Below, in pieces: positions 1 through 5,767 of a stretch of 6,961 nucleotides of DNA (the first letter of the stretch is position 1; every line of letters starts with the position of its first letter). The notes under the pieces are model-generated. The model saw only the letters and a program-made list of their open reading frames with translations, was not told where the DNA came from and made no database searches. Made by a program: the position numbers and the translations under genes. The DNA is from Pseudomonadota bacterium (GTDB taxonomy: Bacteria; Pseudomonadota; Alphaproteobacteria; Rhizobiales; Rhizobiaceae): NCBI GenBank assembly GCA_023416545.1, contig JAEZHO010000355.1, positions 1 to 6,961 of the forward strand. The letters run 5' to 3'.

Positions 1-14
1 CGGATTTAAAACGA

Positions 15-32
15 TATAGTTTCGTGCGAAAC
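15..32 (+). promoter_or_regulatory. Putative lacI-family gene promoter (-10) and overlapping operator palindrome
   Basis: A -10-like hexamer TATAGT lies at 15-20. It overlaps a dyad at 19-32 made of arms GTTTCG and CGAAAC around a two-base centre TG, with six perfect pairs. A start of transcription expected near 27 would fall inside the dyad, the usual position for an autoregulatory operator of a LacI-family repressor. The -35 region would lie left of the window, so the promoter cannot be confirmed. A second short palindrome, ACCGGT, sits at 31-36 and could be the operator centre instead. The assignment is an inference from position and symmetry. Confidence 0.35.
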
Positions 33-47
33 CGGTCATGCGAGGCG

Positions 48-52
48 AGGAG
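48..52 (+). promoter_or_regulatory. Ribosome binding site deciding the lacI-family start
   Basis: AGGAG lies ten bases before the ATG at 63. The frame also opens with GTG at 24, but that codon falls inside the putative promoter/operator and has no purine-rich site before it. The ATG at 63 is therefore preferred. Confidence 0.5.
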
Positions 53-62
53 ACGCGAGAAG

Positions 63-1112
63 ATGAGCAGCCGGAGGAACAGCGGGGGAGCTCCGGACCG
101 GGCGCCCGGCGGTATGCCATCCGCTTCGGCGGACACCAAGCCGACCCTGAGGACCCTTGCCGAACTGACGGGGCTCGCGGTGACGACGGTGTCCCGGGCG
201 CTCGCCGACGCCCCGCAGATCGCGCTTGAGACGCGCCAGCGTGTCCGGCGTGCCGCCGAGGAGATCGGCTACTTCCCGGATCGGGCGGCACAGCGGCTGC
301 GAACCGGCCGCACCAATGTCATCAGCCTCGTTCTCGATCCGCACGAGGAAATCCTCGGCTATGCGACGTCGATGATCAACGGCTTGACGGAAGCGTTGCG
401 CGGAACGCCCTATCATCTGGTCATCACGCCGCATTTCTCCGACACGCCGCAGCTGGCCCCGGTCCGCTACATCATGCGCAACCGCATGGCCGACGGCATC
501 ATCTTCACCCGCACCGAGCCCGCCGATGATCGGGTGAAGCTTCTGCTGGAGCGGGATTTCCCCTTCGTTTGCCACGGCAGGACGGAACTCGCGACGCAGC
601 ATCCCTATGTCGACTTCGACAACTATGTTTTTGCCTACGAGGCGGCCCGCAAGCTGATCTTGGCGGGCGCGAAAAAGCTCTGCATCATCCTGCCGCCGGA
701 CAGGTTCACCTTCGCCCACCATATGCGCCACGGCTTCATGACCGCCATCCGCGAAGCAGGCATTCCCTTCGAGATCGCAAGGGACGTCACGCTGGACAGC
801 AAATCGGAAGAGATAAGGCGTTCCGTGTTTCGCCTGCTGAACGAAGCCTCTCCCCCCGACGGCTTCATCTGCGGGGGCGAGGTTTCGGCGCTCGCGGCCA
901 TGGCGGCCGCCTATGACAAGGGTCTGCAGCCTGGACGCGACATACACCTTGTCGCCAAGCAGACATCAGGCCTGTTCGACCAGATCAGGCCGCGCGTGGA
1001 AACGATCTACGAGGATCTTTCAGCCGCCGGGGCGACGATGGGCCGCCTGCTATTGCGGCGGATCGCCGAGCAGCCGCAGGTGTCAGAACTGCAGGTGCTC
1101 CACTCGATCTGA
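63..1112 (+). CDS. LacI-family transcriptional regulator
   Basis: This is a 349-residue cytoplasmic DNA-binding repressor of the LacI/GalR family. An unusually long basic, Gly/Pro-rich leader of about 27 residues precedes the helix-turn-helix at about 28-50 (TLRTLAELTGLAVTTVSRAL). The hinge region follows, with AAQRLRTGRT near residues 77-86, and then the periplasmic-binding-protein-like effector domain runs to the C-terminus. Length with this start is normal for the family. The ATG at 63 is chosen for its AGGAG site; an in-frame GTG at 24 would add 13 residues, and an internal Met at residue 18 is also possible. The effector is unknown; family members usually bind sugars or related small molecules. 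The gene converges on tctA with only 17 bases between stop codons, so it is not in the transporter operon and its targets may lie to the left. Family assignment is firm; regulatory role is inferred. Confidence 0.93.
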   Translation: MSSRRNSGGAPDRAPGGMPSASADTKPTLRTLAELTGLAVTTVSRALADAPQIALETRQRVRRAAEEIGYFPDRAAQRLRTGRTNVISLVLDPHEEILGYATSMINGLTEALRGTPYHLVITPHFSDTPQLAPVRYIMRNRMADGIIFTRTEPADDRVKLLLERDFPFVCHGRTELATQHPYVDFDNYVFAYEAARKLILAGAKKLCIILPPDRFTFAHHMRHGFMTAIREAGIPFEIARDVTLDSKSEEIRRSVFRLLNEASPPDGFICGGEVSALAAMAAAYDKGLQPGRDIHLVAKQTSGLFDQIRPRVETIYEDLSAAGATMGRLLLRRIAEQPQVSELQVLHSI

Positions 1113-1129
1113 GCACCTGCAGTCTTTTC
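1088..1129 (+). terminator. Hairpin terminator between convergent lacI-family gene and tctA
   Basis: A perfect 13-bp inverted repeat pairs ACTGCAGGTGCTC (1088-1100) with GAGCACCTGCAGT (1111-1123) around a 10-base loop. On the + strand it is followed by CTTTTCT, a short U-rich tail, so it fits an intrinsic terminator for the LacI-family gene. The left arm and loop lie inside that gene's last codons, and its stop codon (1110-1112) is at the loop/right-arm junction. The tctA stop codon lies six bases away at 1130. On the minus strand the sequence after the stem (TCTGACA) is a poor U-tract, so termination of the tct transcript is less certain, though the stem should at least protect its 3' end. 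Confidence 0.7.
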
Positions 1130-2635
1130 TCAGTCTTCGTCCTGGAACACCTCGTCCCGCTTCTTGCGGACGCTCGGCAGAAGCACGACCACCAGGACCG
1201 CAAGCGCGATGAGAAGCAGCGTCGCGCTGATCGGCCGGGTGAAGAAGGTGGTCGGATCGCCTCGCGACAGGATCATCGCGCGCCGGAGGTTTTCCTCCAG
1301 CAGCGGACCAAGCACGAACCCGAGCAGAAGCGGCGCAGGCTCGCACCGCAGCTTCGTCAGGACGTAGCCGATGAACCCGAAGAAGGCGACGGCATAGAGG
1401 TCGTAGACGTTGGAGTTCACGCTGTAGACGCCGATCGCGCAGAAGGCCATGATGATCGGGAACAGCACGTAATACGGCACCGTCAGGAGTTTCACCCACA
1501 GCCCCACCAGCGGCAGGTTGAGGACGACGAGCATCAGGTTGCCGATCCACATCGAGGCGATGATCCCCCAGAACAGCGCAGGCTGTTCGGTGGCGACGTT
1601 CGGACCCGGCACGATCCCCTGGATGATCATGGCGCCGATCATCAGCGCCATCACCGGATTGGCGGGGATGCCGAGCGTCAGGAGCGGAATGAACGAGGTC
1701 TGGGCGCCGGCATTGTTGGCCGATTCCGGTCCCGCCACCCCTGCAATCGCTCCCTGTCCGAACTCTTCCGGATTCTTCGAGATCCGCTTCTCCACCGTGT
1801 AGGAGGCGAAGGCGGCAAGGATCGCTCCGCCTCCCGGCAATATGCCGAGCGCCGATCCGATTGCCGTGCCGCGAAGCACGGGCGCGACCATCTGCCTGAA
1901 ATCCTCCTTCGTGGGAAAGAGGCCGGTGACCTTGGCCATCAGCAGCGAGCGCGTCTTTTCACTTTCAAGGTTACGCAGGATTTCGGCGATCCCGAACACC
2001 CCGACGGCGACGGCGACGAAGTTCAGTCCATCGGCATATTCGCGGACGCCCAGCGTGAAGCGCGGCGTGCCGGTGTAGATGTCGGTGCCGACCATTCCGA
2101 GCAGCAGGCCGAGCGTCACCATGGCGAGCGCCTTGATGATCGAGCCGTGCGCGAGCGCCACGGAGGAGACGAGACCGACGATCATCAGCGAGAAATACTC
2201 GGCCGACCCGAACTGGAGGGCGATCGCCGTGAGCGGCGGCGCAAAGATCGCCACCAGGAAGGTGGAGACGCTGCCCGCGAAGAACGAGCCGAGTGCGGCG
2301 ACCGCAAGCGCGACGCCCGCCCTGCCCTTCCGGGCCATCTGGTAACCGTCGATCGCCGTGACGGCCGACGACGATTCACCCGGCAGGTTGATGAGGATGG
2401 CCGTCGTCGATCCGCCGTACTGGGCACCGTAATAGATGCCCGCCAGCATGATCAGCGACGAGACCGGCTCGAGCTGGAAGGTTATCGGCAGGAGCATGGC
2501 GATGGTCGCCGTCGGCCCGATGCCTGGCAGCACGCCGATCAGTGTTCCGAGGAGGACGCCGATGAGGCAGAAGAAGAGGTTGTCGAGCGAGGTCGCCGTG
2601 GCAAAACCCAGTTCGAGGTTGCTGATGAAATCCAT
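1130..2635 (-). CDS. tctA: Tripartite tricarboxylate transporter, large membrane subunit TctA
   Basis: This is the 501-residue large integral-membrane subunit of a TTT-family secondary transporter. It forms the translocation path in the cytoplasmic membrane and takes substrate from TctC, driven by an ion gradient. Length and motifs are typical: GVLPGIGP at about 34-41, the conserved stretch around YYGAQYGGSTTAILINLPGE at about 68-87, and the pseudo-symmetric second copy GILPGGGA near 264-271, followed by a conserved PESANNAGAQ segment and LGIPANPVMALMIGAM. About a dozen hydrophobic segments run through the protein, and the charged C-terminus ends in DED. It is the last gene of tctCBA: the start lies 12 bases after the tctB stop and is preceded by GGGAGGGG, supporting co-translation. 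The substrate is unknown; citrate and other carboxylates are the family norm. No damage is seen. Confidence 0.97.
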   Translation of the reverse strand: MDFISNLELGFATATSLDNLFFCLIGVLLGTLIGVLPGIGPTATIAMLLPITFQLEPVSSLIMLAGIYYGAQYGGSTTAILINLPGESSSAVTAIDGYQMARKGRAGVALAVAALGSFFAGSVSTFLVAIFAPPLTAIALQFGSAEYFSLMIVGLVSSVALAHGSIIKALAMVTLGLLLGMVGTDIYTGTPRFTLGVREYADGLNFVAVAVGVFGIAEILRNLESEKTRSLLMAKVTGLFPTKEDFRQMVAPVLRGTAIGSALGILPGGGAILAAFASYTVEKRISKNPEEFGQGAIAGVAGPESANNAGAQTSFIPLLTLGIPANPVMALMIGAMIIQGIVPGPNVATEQPALFWGIIASMWIGNLMLVVLNLPLVGLWVKLLTVPYYVLFPIIMAFCAIGVYSVNSNVYDLYAVAFFGFIGYVLTKLRCEPAPLLLGFVLGPLLEENLRRAMILSRGDPTTFFTRPISATLLLIALAVLVVVLLPSVRKKRDEVFQDED

Positions 2636-2647
2636 GTCGCCCCTCCC

Positions 2648-3109
2648 TTAATGGCCCAGCCAGGGGCCGATGGCCCTGAACGGGAGATTGAGCCCGTAGC
2701 TGAAGACGAGGTAGCAGAAGATCGTCAGGCCCGTCGCAAGCAGCACGGCGGTGACGGGCTTCATCCGGTTCGACGCGAAGGCGGCGATCAGCGCCGTCAG
2801 GAACAACGCCGGCACGAAGCCGAGGCCGCGGACGGTAAGGCCGAAGAAGACCGGTGCCGGCAGGATGAACATCATGCCCCGCCAGGCGATCTGTCCGATC
2901 GGCTCGCCTTCGACGCGGAGCGCCTGAATGACGAGGATCGCCCCGAACAGGGCAAGGCAGCAGGCGAGAACGAAGGGGAAATAGCCCGGCCCCATGCGGA
3001 AAGCCGTTCCGAGTTCCAGCGCCAGGGACTGCATGCCGAAAAACAGCGCAAGCGCGATAAACAGGAGCCCGCAAATGATATTGGGGACGTCGATTCTAAG
3101 GGATTTCAT
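2648..3109 (-). CDS. tctB: Tripartite tricarboxylate transporter, small membrane subunit TctB
   Basis: This is the 153-residue small membrane subunit that partners TctA; its exact mechanistic role is poorly understood in the family. Four hydrophobic segments are visible: about residues 10-30 (IICGLLFIALALFFGMQ), 43-64 (YFPFVLACCLALFGAILVI), a long third region from about 78 to 112, and a fourth near 120-143 (LLATGLTIFCYLVFSYGL). The motif MGPGYFP before the second segment is characteristic of TctB. The ATG at 3109 is chosen because GGAG sits five bases upstream; an in-frame GTG two codons earlier overlaps that GGAG and is unlikely. It lies between tctC (99 bases upstream, with two hairpins in the gap) and tctA (12 bases downstream). 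Confidence 0.93.
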   Translation of the reverse strand: MKSLRIDVPNIICGLLFIALALFFGMQSLALELGTAFRMGPGYFPFVLACCLALFGAILVIQALRVEGEPIGQIAWRGMMFILPAPVFFGLTVRGLGFVPALFLTALIAAFASNRMKPVTAVLLATGLTIFCYLVFSYGLNLPFRAIGPWLGH

Positions 3110-3114
3110 GTGCA

Positions 3115-3118
3115 CTCC
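3115..3118 (-). promoter_or_regulatory. Ribosome binding site of tctB
   Basis: GGAG on the minus strand lies five bases before the ATG at 3109. It overlaps the alternative in-frame GTG (3113-3115), which argues for the ATG as the true start. Confidence 0.6.
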
Positions 3119-3129
3119 GTAAAGAGGAG

Positions 3130-3152
3130 GCGGCGCGCGGAGACGGCGCCGC
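3130..3152 (-). other. Intercistronic hairpin 2 (tctC-tctB gap)
   Basis: Arms GCGGCGC (3130-3136) and GCGCCGC (3146-3152) form a 7-bp, all-G/C stem with a 9-base loop. It lies just upstream of the tctB ribosome binding site in the tct transcript. No U-run follows on the minus strand, so it is not a canonical terminator. A role in mRNA processing, stability or damping of tctB translation is an inference. Confidence 0.5.
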
Positions 3153-3155
3153 AGA

Positions 3156-3189
3156 GCCGATCCCCTCCCCGGACGGAGAGAGGATCGGC
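3156..3189 (-). other. Intercistronic hairpin 1 (tctC-tctB gap)
   Basis: A perfect 8-bp inverted repeat (GCCGATCC at 3156-3163 and GGATCGGC at 3182-3189) encloses further pairing: 3165-3167 with 3178-3180, and 3169-3170 with 3175-3176, leaving a four-base loop. The stem is strong with two single mismatches. It starts 19 bases after the tctC stop codon and is followed on the minus strand by TCTGCGG, not a U-run. It would cap the 3' end of a processed tctC mRNA or attenuate read-through into tctB; both are inferences. Confidence 0.55.
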
Positions 3190-3208
3190 GTCAGCGTGAC
3201 GATGAATG

Positions 3209-4192
3209 TCAGTCAGCGTATTGGCCGGCAGCTTCGATCACCGGCTTCCAGCGTGCGATCTCGCTTTCGAGCTTTGCCTTCAGGGCTTCCGGCGTGCCGT
3301 CCGCTTCCGGGGAAGGTTCGGTGCCGAGCTCGGCGAAGCGGGCCGCGACGTTCTCGTCCTTGAGTGCAACCTGGAGAGACTTCGACAGGCGCTCGACGGC
3401 CTCGGGCGGGGTGCCCTTCGGCGCATAGATGCCGTGCCAGATGCCGACCTGGAAATCCGTGAGGCCGCCTTCGGCGGTCGTCGGGATGTCCTTCAGGACG
3501 TCGAGACGCTCCGGAGAGGTGACGGCATAGGCCTTGATCGTGCCGGCCTGGATCTGCTTGGTCGTATTGGTGGTCTGGTCGCACATGATATCGACCTGGC
3601 CGCCGAGGAGATCTGTCATCGCCGGTCCCGTACCCTTGTAGGGAACCGTGACGAGCGGCGTATCGATGGCGCTCATGAACAGCATGCCGCAAAGGTGGGA
3701 CGCGGCGCCGATGCCGGCGTTTGCGACCGTTACAGTGTCCTTGTTTGCCTTCGCATACTCGATCAGGCCGCCGAGATCGGCCGGCTCAAGGTCCTTGCGC
3801 GCGACGATCGTCATCGGCACGTCGGTGACGAGACCGACATACTCGAAGGCGTTGAGGGTGTCGTAGTTCAGCTTGCGGTACAGCGTGGCGCTGGTGGCCA
3901 TGCCGATGTGATGCAGCAGGATCGTGTAGCCGTCGGGGTCCGCATTGGCCACCCGGGCCGCGCCGAGCGTACCGCCCGCACCACCGACATTCTCCACGAT
4001 CACCTGCTGGCCGAGATCCTTCGACATGGATTCAGCGACGAGCCGTGCGACCGTATCGGTCGGGCCGCCCGCCGAGAACGGCACAACCATGGTGATCGTC
4101 CGGTCGGGATAGGTCTGCGCGCCGGCAGTGGCGGAAAAAAGCGAAACGGCGGCAACAGCGGTTGCGCCGAGAATGGCGTTCAAGATTTTCAT
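3209..4192 (-). CDS. tctC: Tripartite tricarboxylate transporter substrate-binding protein TctC (Bug family)
   Basis: This is a 327-residue periplasmic solute-binding protein that captures a carboxylate and delivers it to TctAB. The N-terminus is a Sec signal peptide: MK, a hydrophobic core (ILGATAVAAVSLF) and TAGA, with likely cleavage after residue 25 before QTYPDR. The mature protein opens with YPDRTITMVVPFSAGGPTD, the hallmark of the family, followed by GGAGGTLGAARVA, PDGYT and VPYKGTGPAMTDLLGGQVD. Cysteines at 168 and 204 could pair in the periplasm. The start at 4192 is fixed by the signal peptide and by GGAGG six bases upstream; the frame stays open further upstream without a leader-like sequence. 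It is the first gene of tctCBA, behind a probable sigma-54 control region. Substrate specificity cannot be assigned: receptors of this family bind citrate, other di- and tricarboxylates, aromatic acids and more. Confidence 0.95.
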   Translation of the reverse strand: MKILNAILGATAVAAVSLFSATAGAQTYPDRTITMVVPFSAGGPTDTVARLVAESMSKDLGQQVIVENVGGAGGTLGAARVANADPDGYTILLHHIGMATSATLYRKLNYDTLNAFEYVGLVTDVPMTIVARKDLEPADLGGLIEYAKANKDTVTVANAGIGAASHLCGMLFMSAIDTPLVTVPYKGTGPAMTDLLGGQVDIMCDQTTNTTKQIQAGTIKAYAVTSPERLDVLKDIPTTAEGGLTDFQVGIWHGIYAPKGTPPEAVERLSKSLQVALKDENVAARFAELGTEPSPEADGTPEALKAKLESEIARWKPVIEAAGQYAD

Positions 4193-4198
4193 GAGGTT

Positions 4199-4203
4199 CC
4201 TCC
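4199..4203 (-). promoter_or_regulatory. Ribosome binding site of tctC
   Basis: GGAGG on the minus strand lies six bases before the ATG at 4192. This is a strong site that selects the signal-peptide start over the longer upstream open frame reaching 4255. Confidence 0.75.
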
Positions 4204-4221
4204 AGAATGCAGTCGTCAGCC

Positions 4222-4237
4222 GGCAAAAGTTCCTCCT
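4222..4237 (-). promoter_or_regulatory. Candidate sigma-54 promoter A for tctCBA
   Basis: On the minus strand AGGAGG, five bases, then TTGCC gives the invariant GG (4236-4235), ten bases, and GC (4224-4223) of a -24/-12 promoter, with a full TTGC at -12 inside a T-run. The -24 box lacks the CAC of the TGGCAC consensus. Transcription would start near 4211, leaving a short leader of about 19 bases that still holds the tctC ribosome binding site. It is supported by the sigma-54 activator gene directly upstream and the repeated site at 4332-4381. Confidence 0.4.
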
Positions 4238-4278
4238 CCGCCAGCTTCCATGCACTTTGCTGCCGCATTTTTCCGTGG

Positions 4279-4294
4279 CGCAATTATTTCTCCC
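4279..4294 (-). promoter_or_regulatory. Candidate sigma-54 promoter B for tctCBA
   Basis: On the minus strand GGGAGA, five bases, then TTGCG also gives GG (4293-4292), ten bases, and GC (4281-4280). Its -24 box is equally imperfect. Transcription would start near 4268, giving a leader of about 76 bases and placing the repeated site at 4332-4381 about 64-113 bases upstream, a normal enhancer distance. Sequence alone does not decide between A and B. Confidence 0.35.
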
Positions 4295-4331
4295 CCGACA
4301 ACCGTTGATAGCCAGGCCTCAGACGCTTGCC

Positions 4332-4381
4332 TTGGGTGGAAATCGAAACATACGAGGCGAATATTGGGTGGAAATCCACCC
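4332..4381 (-). promoter_or_regulatory. Putative enhancer (UAS) for the response regulator: 13-bp repeat plus palindrome
   Basis: TTGGGTGGAAATC occurs exactly twice on the + strand, at 4332-4344 and 4364-4376, with starts 32 bases apart (about three helical turns). The second copy continues into TCCACCC so that GGGTGGA (4366-4372) and TCCACCC (4375-4381) form a 7-bp dyad with a two-base centre; the first copy is a half site only. The pair lies six bases after the response-regulator stop codon and upstream of tctC. Same-face spacing of two sites is typical of sigma-54 activator enhancers. No U-run follows the dyad, so it is not read as a terminator. Binding by the adjacent regulator is inferred. 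Confidence 0.55.
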
Positions 4382-4387
4382 ATCCCG

Positions 4388-5767
4388 TCAGGAAGACTGG
4401 CTGTCCCTGTCCTCGGAGGCAAACTGGTCCGGACCGAGCAGTTTCTTGTCGAGCCCGTATTTCTGCATCTTTTCGTAGAGTGTCTTCCGGGAAATCCCGA
4501 GCATCTCGTAGACCGGCCGCAACGCCCCGCCATGCGCGGCGATGGCACCTGCGATGATGCTGCGCTCGAAGGCCGCCACCTTGTCGGCAAGCCGCTCGCT
4601 GTCCTCCCGCAACGCGGAGGCGTCGCCCGGCCCGGCATCCAGGCCGAGAACGAAACGGTCCGCCGCATTCCTCAGCTCACGTACATTGCCCGGCCACTCG
4701 CGCTGCGCAATGGCCGATATCACGTCCGGTGGAACCTCGACGTCCTCGCGCCCGTATCGGGCAGAGGCTTCCCGGAGGAGTTGCAGGAACAGGAGGGGAA
4801 TGTCGGCGCGCCGCTGCTCCAGGGAAGGAACATGGATCGTCGCGACGTTCAGTCGATAGAATAGGTCGGCGCGGAACCGGCCGGTGGCAACCTCCGCCTC
4901 GAGATCGACCTTGCTGGTTGCGATGAATCGCACGTCGAGCGGGACCACTTCGTTCGATCCCAGACGGGTGATGACGCGCTCCTGGAGGACACGCAGGAAT
5001 TTCGCCTGCAGGTCGAACGGCAGCGATCCGATCTCGTCCAGCAGGATCGTGCCGCCGCGCCCATGCTCGAACTTGCCGTAGCGGGCCCGGATCGCGCCGG
5101 GAAAGGCCCCGGCCTCGTGGCCGAACAATTCGCTTTCGATGAGGTTTTCCGGCAGCGCGGCGCAGTTGATCGCGATGAAGGGGCGGTTGGCCCTGGGGCT
5201 GATATCGTGCAGCGCCCGCGCGACGACTTCCTTGCCGGCCCCGGTATCGCCGATGATCAGCGTATCGGCATCCGTCGCCCCGATCGCGCGGATACGGTAG
5301 CGGAGATCCACCATGACCTGGGTCCGGCCGGGCAGGCGCGCCTCCAGGTCGTCCCGCTTGCCCGCCACGGCCCTGAGACGCCGGTTTTCGAGCACCAGGC
5401 CGCGCCTGTCCATCGCCCGACGGATGACGCCGGCGAGATGCTGGGGGGTGAACGGCTTCTCCAGGAAGTCGTAGGCTCCCTCCCGCATCGCCTTGACCGC
5501 CAGTTGCACGTCGCCGTGCCCGGTGACCAGGATGACCGGGATTTCGCTGTCGAGGTCGCGGATCCGATGCAGGAGCGTCATCCCGTCCGTTCCCGGCATC
5601 CGGATATCCGTCACCACCACGCCATCGAAGCTGTAGCCGAGAAGCTCGAACACATGGTCGGCATTGGAGAAGGTGACGACGGGCAGCCCATAAAGCTCGA
5701 GCGCCTGCGCCGTCGACCGGCGCAACTCCTCCTCGTCGTCCACCAGAAAGACACGTTGCTCGCTCAT
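4388..5767 (-). CDS. DctD/NtrC-type sigma-54-dependent response regulator
   Basis: This is a 459-residue cytoplasmic activator with three domains. The receiver (about 1-120) keeps the acidic pair D10/D11, phospho-acceptor D54, T82 and K104. The AAA+ domain (about 146-385) has Walker A GDTGAGKE with K179, Walker B ILLDEIG with D244/E245, and WPGNVREL near 364-371. The C-terminal Fis-type helix-turn-helix is at about 417-439 (MLGISRKTLYEKMQKYGL). The loop that normally reads GAFTGA and touches sigma-54 reads GAFPGA here, with Pro at 223 (codon CCC). It overlaps the kinase gene by four bases (ATGA), so the two are translationally coupled. Its likely target is tctCBA immediately downstream, through the repeated site at 4332-4381. 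Closest in type to DctD, but the linked transporter is a TTT rather than DctA, so the symbol dctD is not assigned. Confidence 0.95.
   Translation of the reverse strand: MSEQRVFLVDDEEELRRSTAQALELYGLPVVTFSNADHVFELLGYSFDGVVVTDIRMPGTDGMTLLHRIRDLDSEIPVILVTGHGDVQLAVKAMREGAYDFLEKPFTPQHLAGVIRRAMDRRGLVLENRRLRAVAGKRDDLEARLPGRTQVMVDLRYRIRAIGATDADTLIIGDTGAGKEVVARALHDISPRANRPFIAINCAALPENLIESELFGHEAGAFPGAIRARYGKFEHGRGGTILLDEIGSLPFDLQAKFLRVLQERVITRLGSNEVVPLDVRFIATSKVDLEAEVATGRFRADLFYRLNVATIHVPSLEQRRADIPLLFLQLLREASARYGREDVEVPPDVISAIAQREWPGNVRELRNAADRFVLGLDAGPGDASALREDSERLADKVAAFERSIIAGAIAAHGGALRPVYEMLGISRKTLYEKMQKYGLDKKLLGPDQFASEDRDSQSS

Noticed and set aside
36..947. Minus strand open frame of about 300 codons opposite the LacI-family gene
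   Set aside because: It is antisense to a clear family member with no domain of its own and a composition typical of GC-rich shadow frames.
3130..3189. Hairpins after tctC as an operon-ending terminator
   Set aside because: Neither stem is followed by a U-rich tract on the transcribed strand, and tctB and tctA must be expressed with tctC for a working transporter.
4251..4265. Third -24/-12-like element (minus strand CGGCAG...TGCA)
   Set aside because: The GG to GC gap is nine bases, not ten; sigma-54 promoters are strict about this spacing.
4299..4310. IHF site between the repeat and the promoters (minus strand TATCAA-CGG-TTG)
   Set aside because: It matches WATCAA and TTR but with three rather than four bases between them. 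DNA bending here would make sense, but the match is below what I would annotate.
4366..4381. Dyad after the response-regulator stop codon as an intrinsic terminator
   Set aside because: The stem is only 7 bp with a 2-base centre, too tight for a loop, and is followed by AATATTCG on the minus strand rather than a U-run. The repeated copy at 4332 fits a protein-binding site better.
3206..4864. Long + strand open frame opposite tctC and the 3' part of the response-regulator gene
   Set aside because: It is antisense to two firmly identified genes, crosses their regulatory gap, and its translation is low-complexity and Arg/Gly/Asp-rich with no recognisable domain. It is a by-product of high GC content.
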